64,000 bases of DNA, from NCBI GenBank assembly GCA_003248935.1, contig QFQF01000002.1, positions 124,001-188,000 of the forward strand, in the 5' to 3' direction. Shown here piece by piece: positions 25,691 through 33,019 of the stretch (position 1 is the stretch's first letter; every line of letters starts with the position of its first letter). A model generated the notes under the pieces. That model was not told the origin of the DNA, did not search any database, and worked only from the letters and a program-made list of their open reading frames with translations. Position numbers and translations under genes: made by a program. This stretch comes from Sphingobium sp. Its GTDB lineage: Bacteria > Pseudomonadota > Alphaproteobacteria > Sphingomonadales > Sphingomonadaceae.

Positions 25691-26075
25691 GCCAGAGGGT
25701 CGGGCGACCGCGGCGTGGCGGGTAACTTCCACGGCGAGGAAAGTCCGGGCTCCACGAAATAACGGTGCCGGCTAACGGCCGGCGGGCGCGAGCCCAGGGA
25801 CAGTGCAACAGAGAGCAGGTCGCCACGGCTTCGGCCAGGCGAAGGTGAAAGGGTGCGGTAAGAGCGCACCGCGGACCCGGCAACGGGAACGGCACGGTAA
25901 ACCCCACCGGGAGCAAGACCGAATAGGGGCGGCGCGGGATGCAGATCCCTAGGCATGTTTCGGCCGAGACCGCCCGGGTTGGTTGCTTGAGGCCGGGAGT
26001 AATCCCGGCCCTAGAGGAATGGTCGCCCATCCGCGTCCGCGCGGTGGACAGAACCCGGCTTACAGACCCTCTGGC
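25691..26075 (+). ncRNA. rnpB: RNase P RNA (bacterial type A)
   Basis: Catalytic RNA that trims tRNA 5' leaders. Conserved blocks are readable: GAGGAAAGTCCGGGCTCC near the 5' end, GGGAGCAAGACCGAATAGG in the middle, and GGACAGAACCCGGCTTACAG at the 3' end. The ends are set by helix P1: GCCAGAGGGTC pairs perfectly with GACCCTCTGGC. About 385 nt, normal for alphaproteobacteria. No protein-coding gene should be called here on either strand. Confidence 0.96.
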
Positions 26076-26214
26076 ATTTTCGTCAGGTGGCCGCGCGGGT
26101 AATCCAGGAATGCGTTCCCCGCGCCGGATATCGGCAGGCTGATGAAGCATTTGGTGACTTGCCATCTTTTGGACGTTTGGCAGAATGCGCCGCAAGCCTG
26201 TCAGGAGATATCGG

Positions 26215-26454
26215 ATGCTGGGCATGGGAGAGAACTGTCCGTTCGAATTCAACTTCGACGAGGCGACATTCAAACCGGGTGATGTGGTCAGCTACCGGGT
26301 GACAGGGAGTCTCGCCGATTTCCCCTTCGTCGGAACGCTGGTTGAAGTCGGCGATGATTTCGTGATCATCAGCGCTGATCAGCAAGACCCGAACAGCCGT
26401 ATGCGCGGTACGCGCGAAAGCCGCCCCGTCGTTGAGGAATCTGAGATCGCCTGA
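26215..26454 (+). CDS. Small hypothetical protein, 79 residues
   Basis: Starts at MLGMGENC, with AGGAGA 9 nt upstream; an ATG 9 nt later is also possible. Acidic, without signal peptide or membrane segment. Alternating hydrophobic stretches (DVVSYRV, FPFVGTLVEVGDDFVII) suggest a small beta-barrel or SH3-like fold, an inference from pattern only. It stands alone, 140 nt after rnpB. Function unknown. Confidence 0.6.
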   Translation: MLGMGENCPFEFNFDEATFKPGDVVSYRVTGSLADFPFVGTLVEVGDDFVIISADQQDPNSRMRGTRESRPVVEESEIA

Positions 26455-26484
26455 CTCGGCGCTCTTCCTTGCGGCCGCCGACGC

Positions 26485-27612
26485 CTATCCGATCGTCGGG
26501 TCGATCAGATACTTCTCGCCCGTCGCCTTGCGTTCATAGGCGCGTAGCGTCTCTGCCTGCAGCGCTTCGGCCAAGCCGATGGTGCGCGTGTAGTGGCTGG
26601 CGAATGTCGTGGTGAGTTCGTCCGCGACCCGCTGGCGCAGGCGCTGCGCGACTTCGGGGCCCGCCTTGCGCAGGAAGGGGAACAGAAGCCATCCGCTCAC
26701 GCTCCACTGAAAGCCGAAGGCGAGGCGGTTCAGCGTGGAAGGGGAGGGATCAAGCGCGCCGTAGATATAGAGTTGCTTGAACGTGTCGGAGCCGTAGCGG
26801 TTGTATTCTGTCATGGTCCGCACCGCCGCGCGTTCCATCGCCTGCATGATCTCGCTGCCCAGCGTGCCGCCGCCGATCGCGTCGAAAGCGATCGTCGCGC
26901 CCGTCTGCGCGATTGCGTCCGTCAGCGTCTCGGCGAAGTCCGCTGCCCGGCTGTCGAGTACATGGGTTGCGCCGATATCGCGCAGGATGCGCGCCTGCTC
27001 CTCCGATCGCACGATGTTGATCAGCGGGATGCCGTCCTTCAGGCAGATTTTCTGGAGCATCTGGCCCAGGTTTGATGCGGCCGCCGTATGGACGATCGCC
27101 CGGTGCCCTTCGCTGCGCGCGGTTTCCACGAAGCCGAGCGCGGTGAGCGGGTTGACGAACATCGACGCGCCATCGGCGGCGCTGGCGCCGTCCGGGAGGA
27201 CCATGACGTCCTGTGCGCGAATTTTGCGGTAGTCGGCATACATGGCGCCGCCGATCATGCCCACGCGCTTGCCGATCAGGTGCTGCACGTCGGCACCCGC
27301 TGCGACAACCGTTCCCGCGCCCTCGTTACCGATAGGCAGGGACTGCCCGACACGCCCGCCCACCGACGCCAGCCTGCCCGAAGGCACCGTCAGGGTAAGG
27401 GCAGGCCGCCCGGGCGACCCGCTTTCCGACAGGGACGACATGTCGGCCGCGCCGACCATCAGCCCCAGATCGCTGGGATTGATCGGCGCCGCCTCGACCC
27501 GGACGATGATGTCGCCTGCACCGGGATCGGCGATCGTGACGTCCTCCAGGGAAAGGGTGAGCAGGCCATCGCGATCGATGGCTGATCGCATTTCCCGTCC
27601 GGTGATCGTCAT
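26485..27612 (-). CDS. Zinc-independent MDR-family oxidoreductase (quinone-reductase-like)
   Basis: 375 residues. An N-terminal GroES-like domain (IIVRVEAAPINPSDLGLM, GNEGAGTVVAAGADV) is followed by a Rossmann NADPH-binding domain (AIVHTAAASNLGQMLQKIC, THVLDS, FDAIGGGTLG). The structural and catalytic zinc cysteines of alcohol dehydrogenases are absent, as in the crotonase/quinone oxidoreductase branch. Start chosen at MTITGREM, with GGAG 6 nt upstream; a longer reading extends upstream but covers the divergent lipoprotein. Substrate unknown. Confidence 0.88.
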   Translation of the reverse strand: MTITGREMRSAIDRDGLLTLSLEDVTIADPGAGDIIVRVEAAPINPSDLGLMVGAADMSSLSESGSPGRPALTLTVPSGRLASVGGRVGQSLPIGNEGAGTVVAAGADVQHLIGKRVGMIGGAMYADYRKIRAQDVMVLPDGASAADGASMFVNPLTALGFVETARSEGHRAIVHTAAASNLGQMLQKICLKDGIPLINIVRSEEQARILRDIGATHVLDSRAADFAETLTDAIAQTGATIAFDAIGGGTLGSEIMQAMERAAVRTMTEYNRYGSDTFKQLYIYGALDPSPSTLNRLAFGFQWSVSGWLLFPFLRKAGPEVAQRLRQRVADELTTTFASHYTRTIGLAEALQAETLRAYERKATGEKYLIDPTIG

Positions 27613-27708
27613 GAGGTACTCCATCCTGGAATTGGGGTCTAAGATCGGGACAGATGTTTTCTTTGCAAGGTCCGGGAAAGGGATCCTGTCGGATGCGTTA
27701 TGATCCCA

Positions 27709-27764
27709 ACCGTTCGTCTGACGGGCCTCACGGCCTGCCCGAATGAGATTGTCGGACGAACGGT
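27709..27764. repeat. Long imperfect hairpin upstream of the lipoprotein gene
   Basis: A 14-bp stem (27709-27722 with 27751-27764, one mismatch that is a G-U pair in + strand RNA; core arms ACCGTTCGTC / GACGAACGGT) encloses a 28-nt loop with a further GGGC/GCCC pairing. It lies between the divergent oxidoreductase and lipoprotein genes and no T-run follows. It could be a leader RNA structure, small RNA or protein site. Confidence 0.5.
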
Positions 27765-27807
27765 GCTGGGGATGAGGTTGTCCCGCTTTATAACAATGGA
27801 GAGTTCC

Positions 27808-28104
27808 ATGTCTCAATCTCTGACAAGAATTGCGCCGGTTGCCCTGATTCTGGCCGGATCGCTGACCCTGGGCGGCTGCGCGACCAAGGGATATGTGAAC
27901 GAGCAGATCGCGACCGTGAATCAACGGATCGACGCTCTCGACACCCGTCTGCAGACTACGGACGGGACGGCGAAGGCTGCCCAGGCGGAGGCGCAGGCTG
28001 CGTCCGGCCAGGCGCAGAACAACAGCCAGCGCATCGACCAGCTCAACGCCCGCGTAGATGGCGTCGAGCAGCAGCTTCAGCAGAAGCGGCGCCCGCGTAA
28101 CTGA
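27808..28104 (+). CDS. Small coiled-coil lipoprotein, Lpp/alanine-zipper-like
   Basis: 98 residues. A lipoprotein signal peptide ends at the lipobox LGGC (SLTLGGCATKGYV), so the mature protein starts at the lipidated Cys. The rest is a heptad-patterned helix (VNQRIDALDTRLQTT, NNSQRIDQLNARVDGVEQQ) with an alanine-rich middle, like Braun's lipoprotein. It ends QQKRRPRN, without the terminal Lys that Lpp uses for peptidoglycan attachment. GGAGAG precedes the ATG. An L,D-transpeptidase follows 74 nt downstream. Confidence 0.85.
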   Translation: MSQSLTRIAPVALILAGSLTLGGCATKGYVNEQIATVNQRIDALDTRLQTTDGTAKAAQAEAQAASGQAQNNSQRIDQLNARVDGVEQQLQQKRRPRN

Positions 28105-28178
28105 TGCGTTGTCGCGCGATCGCATGAGGGACGACGGTCTTCCCTGCGGGCAAAAGGGTCATCGGGGTTCATGACGCG

Positions 28179-28895
28179 ATGATCGCTGCCCGCGGGGCGC
28201 TTTTCGGATTGCTTCTGGCCGCGTCCCATGGCGCGGCCGGAGCCTTTGCTGTGTCTGAAGCGCCAAAAGCGCCTGTGGCAAAGGTTTCTGTGCCACAAGC
28301 TTCCCTGGATGAGGCGGTTGCCGATGAACCGGCCCGGTCGGAAGCGGCGACGCGCGTTGCGGGCTGGATCGCTGCATCGCAGGACAACAATGCGCTGCCC
28401 TACGTCATCATCGACAAGAATGCGGCGCGGCTTTTCCTTTTTGATGCCGACGGAACGGCGCTCGGTGACGCCGCCGTCCTGATCGGGCTGGCTGTCGGTG
28501 ACGACGCCACGCCGGGCGTCGGCAGCAAGAATCTGGCGGAGATCGGGCCGGCCGAAAAGACGACGCCGGCGGGCCGCTTCGTGGCGAAATATGGCTGGGC
28601 CGCGGGACGGCAACGGGTGCTGTGGGTCGATTACCATACCTCCGTGGCGCTTCATCCGGTGCCGAAGGGGACGCGGAAGGAGCGCCGACGCGAGCGGCTG
28701 CTGTCGCCCACGCCGGACGACAATCGCATCACCTTCGGATGCATCAACGTGCCGCTGAAATTCTACACGACGCAGGTCCGGCCGGCGTTCGCGAAGAAGG
28801 GCGGGGTCGTCTATATCCTGCCGGATACGAAAGCGCTGGAGGACGTGTTTCCGCGCCTGCATGTCTATCCGCCTGTCGATCGGGCGGCGTCCTGA
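28179..28895 (+). CDS. L,D-transpeptidase-like (YkuD) protein with signal peptide
   Basis: 238 residues. An N-terminal hydrophobic segment (about residues 4-24) looks like a signal peptide. The catalytic region has VALHPVPKG and, further on, RITFGCINVP. Canonical YkuD enzymes have a His, then S-x-G-C-x-R; here the Cys is kept but Ser is Phe and Arg is Asn, so activity or specificity may differ. Expected role: periplasmic peptidoglycan cross-linking or attachment of proteins. It follows a Lpp-like lipoprotein, a suggestive pairing. Confidence 0.8.
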   Translation: MIAARGALFGLLLAASHGAAGAFAVSEAPKAPVAKVSVPQASLDEAVADEPARSEAATRVAGWIAASQDNNALPYVIIDKNAARLFLFDADGTALGDAAVLIGLAVGDDATPGVGSKNLAEIGPAEKTTPAGRFVAKYGWAAGRQRVLWVDYHTSVALHPVPKGTRKERRRERLLSPTPDDNRITFGCINVPLKFYTTQVRPAFAKKGGVVYILPDTKALEDVFPRLHVYPPVDRAAS

Positions 28896-28960
28896 CGCTG
28901 CGTGCTCTTTTTTCGGCCGACTTCCTTCCTTTGGTCAAGACCGCTCGCTAGATAGGGCGG

Positions 28961-29518
28961 ATGGCGCGTTCCTCCCGATCCAACGACTGGGGCTTTCCCC
29001 GCTGGCGCAGCTATGGCGCATCGCGTGAGGCACAGCAGGTGCGGATGTGCGACCGGCACGGGTGCGACCAGCCGGGTGACTGCCCTGCGCCCAAATCGCC
29101 CAACAGCCGGGAACGGTGGTATTTCTGCCCGACGCATGCCGGTGAGTACAACCGCAACTGGGATTATTTTCAGGGCCTCGACGCCGAGGAGCGGGAGAAG
29201 CGCGCACGGGCGGAGCAGCGCGACGCCGGCGCATATCAGTCGACCGGCTTCTATGGCTGGGGCGGCCCCGGGGATGGCACGCGGTCGGCCGACGAGATGC
29301 GGGCGCTGTCCGTGCTGGAACTGGAGGCCGACGCCGATTTCGAGGCGGTGAAGAAAAGCTGGCGGCGCCTCGCCAAGGCGCATCATCCCGATGTGCGGCC
29401 GAACGACAAGGCGGCGGCAGAACGGTTTCAGGCGATCCAGGCGGCCTATGAAGTGCTGCGCAGGGCCGACGAGGCGCGGACGTGGAAGCCCGCCGCCGCG
29501 AGCGGGGCGGCCGATTGA
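28961..29518 (+). CDS. J-domain protein with N-terminal Cys/His-rich region
   Basis: 185 residues. The C-terminal J-domain (about 115-178) has the essential HPD (KAHHPDVRPND) and a helix IV-like FQAIQAAYEVLRR. The N-terminal part carries Cys and His residues (RMCDRHGCDQPGDCPAPK and WYFCPTHAGEYNRNWDYFQG) that could bind zinc. It should stimulate an Hsp70 ATPase; the N-terminal part may choose clients. Its last codons overlap the TTG start of the ferredoxin gene, so the two are probably co-translated. Confidence 0.88.
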   Translation: MARSSRSNDWGFPRWRSYGASREAQQVRMCDRHGCDQPGDCPAPKSPNSRERWYFCPTHAGEYNRNWDYFQGLDAEEREKRARAEQRDAGAYQSTGFYGWGGPGDGTRSADEMRALSVLELEADADFEAVKKSWRRLAKAHHPDVRPNDKAAAERFQAIQAAYEVLRRADEARTWKPAAASGAAD

Positions 29519-29829
29519 AAGATCACGTCCGATCGAACTGGGACACCGCGATCCTCGTCTGCCGCAAATGTTCGAAGAAACTGGACGGCGGCTTCGGCCC
29601 GGATGGGAAACAGCGGCTGGGCAAGGCGCTACGCAAGCATCTTGCGCTCGGCAAGGGGCGCAAGGCGAAGGCCGGGATCGTCGAGGTGAACTGTCTGGGC
29701 GTCTGCCCGAAGGGCGCGGTGACGGTCGTCAACGGCGCGGGCGCGCGGGACTGGCTGCTGGTGCGGCCGGGCGCCGACCTTGACCGGCTGAGCGAGGAAC
29801 TGGGCCTGGCCGAACCGCCTCAGGCGTAG
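29515..29829 (+). CDS. Thioredoxin-like [2Fe-2S] ferredoxin
   Basis: 104 residues from TTG (LKDHVRSNWD), which overlaps the J-protein stop; a GTG 33 nt upstream is the alternative. The cluster motif of the thioredoxin-like ferredoxin family is readable: VCRKCSKK plus NCLGVCPKGAV. It probably carries electrons in the cytoplasm. The 3' end overlaps the 3' end of the convergent sufE by 10 nt, placing three Fe-S or chaperone-related genes together. Partner unknown. Confidence 0.85.
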   Translation: MKDHVRSNWDTAILVCRKCSKKLDGGFGPDGKQRLGKALRKHLALGKGRKAKAGIVEVNCLGVCPKGAVTVVNGAGARDWLLVRPGADLDRLSEELGLAEPPQA

Positions 29830-30233
29830 CGGCCGGCGGTCTCGCGGATCAGGGCGATCATGTTCGGGATACCCTGCGTCCGGTTCGAACTGAGCTGGTT
29901 GCGCAGGTCGAACGGCGCGAGCGCGCCCTCTATGTCCGCGGCGGCGATCTCTTCCGCCGGATGGTCCTGCACCGTCAGCAGGACGAGCGCGATGATTCCT
30001 TTCGTGATCGCCGCATTGCTGTCTGCCAGGAAGTGGAGCGTGCCGTCATCCCGCGCCGTGGGATAGACCCAGACGGCGGCCGAGCATCCCCTTACCAGGG
30101 TGGCGTCGGTCTTGAGCGCGTCGGGCATGGGCTCCAGGGCCTTGCCCAGGTCGATCAGCAGTCGATAGCGGTCGTCGGCGTCGAGAAATTCATATTCCTC
30201 GTAGAGGTCCGACAGTTTGGGGGGCTGTGTCAT
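29820..30233 (-). CDS. sufE: SufE-family cysteine desulfuration protein
   Basis: 137 residues. The catalytic Cys50 sits in LVRGCSAAVWV, matching SufE Cys51 of E. coli. SufE takes persulfide sulfur from the cysteine desulfurase SufS for Fe-S cluster assembly. Start chosen at MTQPPKLSDLYEEYEFL. It is convergent with the ferredoxin gene and lies downstream of the Psp locus on the same strand, separated by an 83-nt gap holding a hairpin. The suf operon itself is not here. Confidence 0.92.
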   Translation of the reverse strand: MTQPPKLSDLYEEYEFLDADDRYRLLIDLGKALEPMPDALKTDATLVRGCSAAVWVYPTARDDGTLHFLADSNAAITKGIIALVLLTVQDHPAEEIAAADIEGALAPFDLRNQLSSNRTQGIPNMIALIRETAGRYA

Positions 30234-30261
30234 CGCCGCCCATATAGGCCGAAAGCGGGGA

Positions 30262-30297
30262 GGGGGAAGCGGCTTTGTGGTCGATCCGCTTGCCCCC
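30262..30297 (-). terminator. Hairpin between the Psp gene array and sufE, possible terminator
   Basis: Arms GGGGGAAGCGG and CCGCTTGCCCCC (11 bp with one bulged base) around a 13-nt loop. It follows the last Psp-array gene. No T-run is present, so a rho-independent terminator is unproven. Confidence 0.35.
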
Positions 30298-30316
30298 ACT
30301 CGCGTGAACAGTGGTG

Positions 30317-30553
30317 TCAGAGGTCGACGCCAGCGGCGATCGCCTCCAGCTTGCGGATCCGTTCCTTAAGGTCGGCGACCTCGATCCGCGCAGCGGCCGA
30401 CGGCGGGGCGCCATCCTCGACCCGGCCCGCCAGTTCCGCGTGCTTGAGGTCGAGCCAGTTGTTCCAGCCCCTCAGCACCATCATCCCGATCGCCGTGATC
30501 GCGATGAGGGCCGCTGAGGCCATGATCATGTAGAATGCGGGGTCCTGCATCAT
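30317..30553 (-). CDS. PspB-like small membrane/coiled-coil protein, third extra copy
   Basis: 78 residues starting MMQDPAFYM. One transmembrane helix (about residues 8-28) is followed by a charged helix ending in a heptad-like segment (ARIEVADLKERIRKLEAI). This matches the PspB plan (N-terminal membrane helix, then LxxRxxxLE-type coiled coil). Two adjacent ATGs are possible; AGGGAA lies upstream. It is the last gene of the leftward Psp run. No catalytic residue is visible. Confidence 0.75.
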   Translation of the reverse strand: MMQDPAFYMIMASAALIAITAIGMMVLRGWNNWLDLKHAELAGRVEDGAPPSAAARIEVADLKERIRKLEAIAAGVDL

Positions 30554-30596
30554 TGCTATTCCCTTTTTCCGGTTCCGGGTGCGACTGCTCCAGCGG

Positions 30597-30848
30597 TCAG
30601 TCGCGCTCCCGCAATTTGTCGAATTCCCGCTCAAGCGCGGTCGAACTGTCGGTGGCCAGTCGTTCCAGCACGGCGATCCTGTCCTTCAGCGCTTTCACTT
30701 CATCGCGCAGCCGCTGCGCCTCCGGGTCGGGCGTACGCTGGACCAGCGTTTCGCCCTTGTGGCCCCGCACGACGCCATATTTGGCACGCAGGACGCTGGC
30801 GATGGCACCGATCGCAACGATGGCGACGACCATTTCGAACGGATTCAT
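30597..30848 (-). CDS. PspB-like small membrane/coiled-coil protein, second extra copy
   Basis: 83 residues starting MNPFEMVVAIVAIGAIASVL: a membrane helix from the start, then a long charged helix (RLRDEVKALKDRIAVLERL and TALEREFDKLRERD). Same architecture as PspB, but with little literal identity to the neighbouring copies. It lies 43 nt before the next array gene. Probably an inner-membrane protein with a cytoplasmic coiled coil; partner PspA or PspC is inferred from context. Confidence 0.78.
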   Translation of the reverse strand: MNPFEMVVAIVAIGAIASVLRAKYGVVRGHKGETLVQRTPDPEAQRLRDEVKALKDRIAVLERLATDSSTALEREFDKLRERD

Positions 30849-30900
30849 ATGTTTCGGCTCCCTTGCCCTGATCCTGTGTTGTCGTCGTGGCCCGTCGCGC

Positions 30901-31170
30901 TCAGTTGAGCGGCGTCTCGCCCGGGGCGTCCCGCAGCCGCTCGATCTCGTCAGCGACATCGATGCCCTTGTCCGTTACGATCCGCTCCAGCACCCGGACC
31001 CTTTGTTCCAGCCGCTCGGTATGGGCGGCATATTGCGCGGTCTTCTCGGCGGTCAGGCTGGTCTGTGCATCAATCTGCCGCTCCTTGATGGCGAGCCACT
31101 TCTTGAACACGCCCGCTCCGATGGCGGCGAGGGGGATGAGTACCCAGATCCAGCTTGCAACATGGTTCAT
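30901..31170 (-). CDS. PspB-like small membrane/coiled-coil protein, first extra copy
   Basis: 89 residues starting MNHVASWIWVLIPLAAIGAG: a membrane helix, then a charged helix with the PspB-like segment RLEQRVRVLERIVTDKG (compare RLEERLQTVERIVAAD in PspB). The local match to PspB is the best evidence for paralogy. AGGGAG precedes the ATG. A 163-nt gap separates it from pspC and contains a hairpin. Confidence 0.8.
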   Translation of the reverse strand: MNHVASWIWVLIPLAAIGAGVFKKWLAIKERQIDAQTSLTAEKTAQYAAHTERLEQRVRVLERIVTDKGIDVADEIERLRDAPGETPLN

Positions 31171-31288
31171 TTCCCGTCTCCCTTGCCCGGCCATCGATAC
31201 GGGACGGGCGTTCTCCGTCACGCGTTGCGATGCGACCCGTCAGCTTCCCGTTTCGCGCGCCCGTGAACCCCTGTTTTCGATCGGCGGC

Positions 31289-31314
31289 CGGGTCCGTTCG
31301 ACGAACGGCACCCG
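31289..31314 (-). repeat. Hairpin in the pspC / PspB-like gap
   Basis: The palindrome CCGTTCG-A-CGAACGG is extended outwards by CGGGT/ACCCG with one extra base. No T-run follows in either direction. It may be an mRNA processing or stability element that separates pspABC from the extra PspB-like genes. Confidence 0.4.
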
Positions 31315-31333
31315 GAACCCTGCTGTCCATTGC

Positions 31334-31714
31334 TCAGCGCAGGCTCTCGATCTCGTCGGCAAGGCGCGTATTGCGGCTGGTGTAATAGAGTTCGATGTCC
31401 GCCAGGCGCCGGTCGATGTCACGGAACTTCGACCGGACGTCGCGGGTCGACCGGGCAGGGTTGGACCGTACGCCCTGCCAGAACTTCGCCTCGTCACCGT
31501 CGGCGTACAGGCCATAGGGCTTGTTGTCCGCCATCCACACGGCGAGGAAATAAGCGATCAGCGTCCATGGGAAGGCACCCATCAGCGTGACCAGCACGGC
31601 GGCGATCCGGACCCAGGTGACGTCGATCCCGGTATAGTCGGCGATACCGGCGCACACGCCCTTCCACTTGCCGTTCTGGGGATCGAGATAGAATTTGGTG
31701 CGGCGTGCGGTCAT
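31334..31714 (-). CDS. pspC: Phage shock protein C
   Basis: 126 residues from MTARRTKFYLD. The PspC domain is clear: GKWKGVCAGIADYTGIDVTWVRIA, then a membrane helix (VLVTLMGAFPWTLIAYFLAVWM). The cytoplasmic C-terminal helix carries RDIDRRLADIELYYTS. With PspB it senses inner-membrane stress and draws PspA away from PspF. The start is 1 nt after the pspB stop. Confidence 0.92.
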   Translation of the reverse strand: MTARRTKFYLDPQNGKWKGVCAGIADYTGIDVTWVRIAAVLVTLMGAFPWTLIAYFLAVWMADNKPYGLYADGDEAKFWQGVRSNPARSTRDVRSKFRDIDRRLADIELYYTSRNTRLADEIESLR

Positions 31715-31715
31715 C

Positions 31716-31982
31716 TCAATTCCTCCGGTCGAAGGTGTAGTCGTCGGGTTCGGCCGGCCGGCCGGGGCGGAAATCGGGGTTGTCGGCGGCGACGATCCGC
31801 TCGACGGTCTGGAGCCTTTCCTCCAAGCGCCGGGCGAGCAGGTGGAGTTCGTCGAGCAGCCGTTCGTCCTCATCGGTGATCTTGGGTGCCTGCTTCCACT
31901 TTGTGACGTAGTGGAAGATCAGCCAGGGCATGCCCAGGAAGATCGTGCCGATGGCGACGATGGGAATGAGGATGTCCTCCAT
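31716..31982 (-). CDS. pspB: Phage shock protein B
   Basis: 88 residues: N-terminal membrane helix (ILIPIVAIGTIFLGMPWLIF), then a coiled coil (DEDERLLDELHLLARRLEERLQ). PspB and PspC together relay envelope stress to PspA. It starts 4 nt after the pspA stop. A proline-rich tail, FRPGRPAEPDDYTFDRRN, extends a little beyond the E. coli protein (74 residues). Confidence 0.92.
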   Translation of the reverse strand: MEDILIPIVAIGTIFLGMPWLIFHYVTKWKQAPKITDEDERLLDELHLLARRLEERLQTVERIVAADNPDFRPGRPAEPDDYTFDRRN

Positions 31983-31986
31983 GGGG

Positions 31987-32667
31987 TCAGGCTCCCTGTG
32001 TCTTGTCGGCGTTCATGCTGGCCTTGAGCGCGGCGAGTTCGGCATCGACCTTGTCGCTGCTCTGAAGCTCGGCGATCTCCTCCTCCAGGGTCTTGGGCGC
32101 GGCGCCCATGCCCATGGCGTCGGCGCGGCCTTCCGCGATGTCGACCCGGCGTTCCAGCATCTCGAAACGGGCGAAGGCATCGTTCACCTTTTCACCGGCA
32201 TAGGCTTCCCGCACGCGGAGGCGATTTTGCGCGCTTTCCATACGGGCGGCAAGGCTGTTCTGGCGCGCGCGCGCCTCGCGCAGCTTCGCCTGCAACTTGG
32301 CGATGTCCTCCTCGGAGGCCTTCAGCGCCTCGTTCAGCGTCTCGATCTCGTGACTGAGCTGCTCGGCCATGTCGGTGGCCTTCTGCTTCTCGACCAGCGC
32401 GGCCTTCGCCAGATCCTCGCGGTCCTTGCTGAGCGCGAGCTGCGCCTTTTCCGTCCAGTTCGCCTGCAGCGCTTCGAGCTTCAGGATATGGCGGCGCATC
32501 TCCTTCTGGTCGGCGATCGTGCGGGCGGCCGAGGCGCGGACCTCGACGAGCGTTTCCTCCATTTCGAGGATGATCATGCGGATCATCTTCGCCGGATCCT
32601 CCGCCCGGTCGAGCAGGTCGGTGACGTTGGCGGCGATGATGTCGCGGGTGCGGGAGAAAATGCCCAT
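31987..32667 (-). CDS. pspA: Phage shock protein A (PspA/IM30, ESCRT-III-like)
   Basis: 226 residues, almost wholly helical. Typical opening MGIFSRTRDIIAANVTDLLDRAEDP and MIRMIILEMEETLVEVR, followed by long coiled coils. PspA inhibits PspF in the resting state and under stress forms membrane-stabilising oligomers. Start chosen from the family N-terminus, with AGGAG upstream. It is separated from the leading small gene by 82 nt. Confidence 0.96.
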   Translation of the reverse strand: MGIFSRTRDIIAANVTDLLDRAEDPAKMIRMIILEMEETLVEVRASAARTIADQKEMRRHILKLEALQANWTEKAQLALSKDREDLAKAALVEKQKATDMAEQLSHEIETLNEALKASEEDIAKLQAKLREARARQNSLAARMESAQNRLRVREAYAGEKVNDAFARFEMLERRVDIAEGRADAMGMGAAPKTLEEEIAELQSSDKVDAELAALKASMNADKTQGA

Positions 32668-32749
32668 CTTGAAGATACTCCTGGTAACGCATGGGGCCGG
32701 GGCGGGAACTAAAAGGGGGGGCAGGTCCGCCCCGGCCGGGTTGTGACCG

Positions 32750-32923
32750 TTACGCCAGGTAGCGGACGGTCTCTGGGGTCTGCTGGCCGTTCGCCAGGAC
32801 GATCGTCTCGTTTGCCCGGGCGGGGCCGACGGCGGAAAGGACCATGGTGGATCCGAACAGCACCGCCGCGATGGCGATCGAGAGGCTCTTGCCGATTTCC
32901 TTGGTGTCATGCTTGTCGAACAT
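32750..32923 (-). CDS. 57-residue exported or membrane peptide, first gene of the Psp operon
   Basis: Starts MFDKHDTKEIGKSLS, then a hydrophobic segment SIAIAAVLFGSTMVLSAVG ending in the signal-cleavage-like PARANETI. The remainder (about 20 residues) is polar. AGGGAGA precedes the ATG. It lies about 60 nt downstream of the predicted start site of the sigma-54 promoter, ahead of pspA, so it should be the first product of the stress response. No known family recognised. It could be a single-span membrane peptide or a secreted peptide. Confidence 0.75.
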   Translation of the reverse strand: MFDKHDTKEIGKSLSIAIAAVLFGSTMVLSAVGPARANETIVLANGQQTPETVRYLA

Positions 32924-32994
32924 TGGGGTTTCTCCCTGAACTCTGGCCTTCAACTGTCCCGTCGGTGCTTTGCCGCGGGGGTTGCCAACACTAT

Positions 32995-33010
32995 AGCAGG
33001 GGGCGTGCCA
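32995..33010 (-). promoter_or_regulatory. Sigma-54 promoter of the Psp operon
   Basis: On the minus strand: TGGCACG, 4 nt (CCCC), CTGCT. The sigma-54 consensus is TGGCACG-N4-TTGCW; the invariant GG (-24) and GC (-12) and the spacing are all exact. It is about 72 nt upstream of the first Psp gene, divergent from the sigma-54 activator gene pspF. Confidence 0.85.
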
Positions 33011-33019
33011 GTTTCGAGG

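Noticed and set aside
25672..26385. Minus-strand and + strand small reading frames over and just after 25691-26075
   Set aside because: Most of the region is RNase P RNA, confirmed by conserved blocks and the P1 pairing; the frames beyond it are antisense to the small gene at 26215.
27613..28125. N-terminal extension of the minus-strand MDR oxidoreductase
   Set aside because: It would read across the lipoprotein gene in antisense and lacks family similarity; the GGAG before 27612 supports the shorter start.
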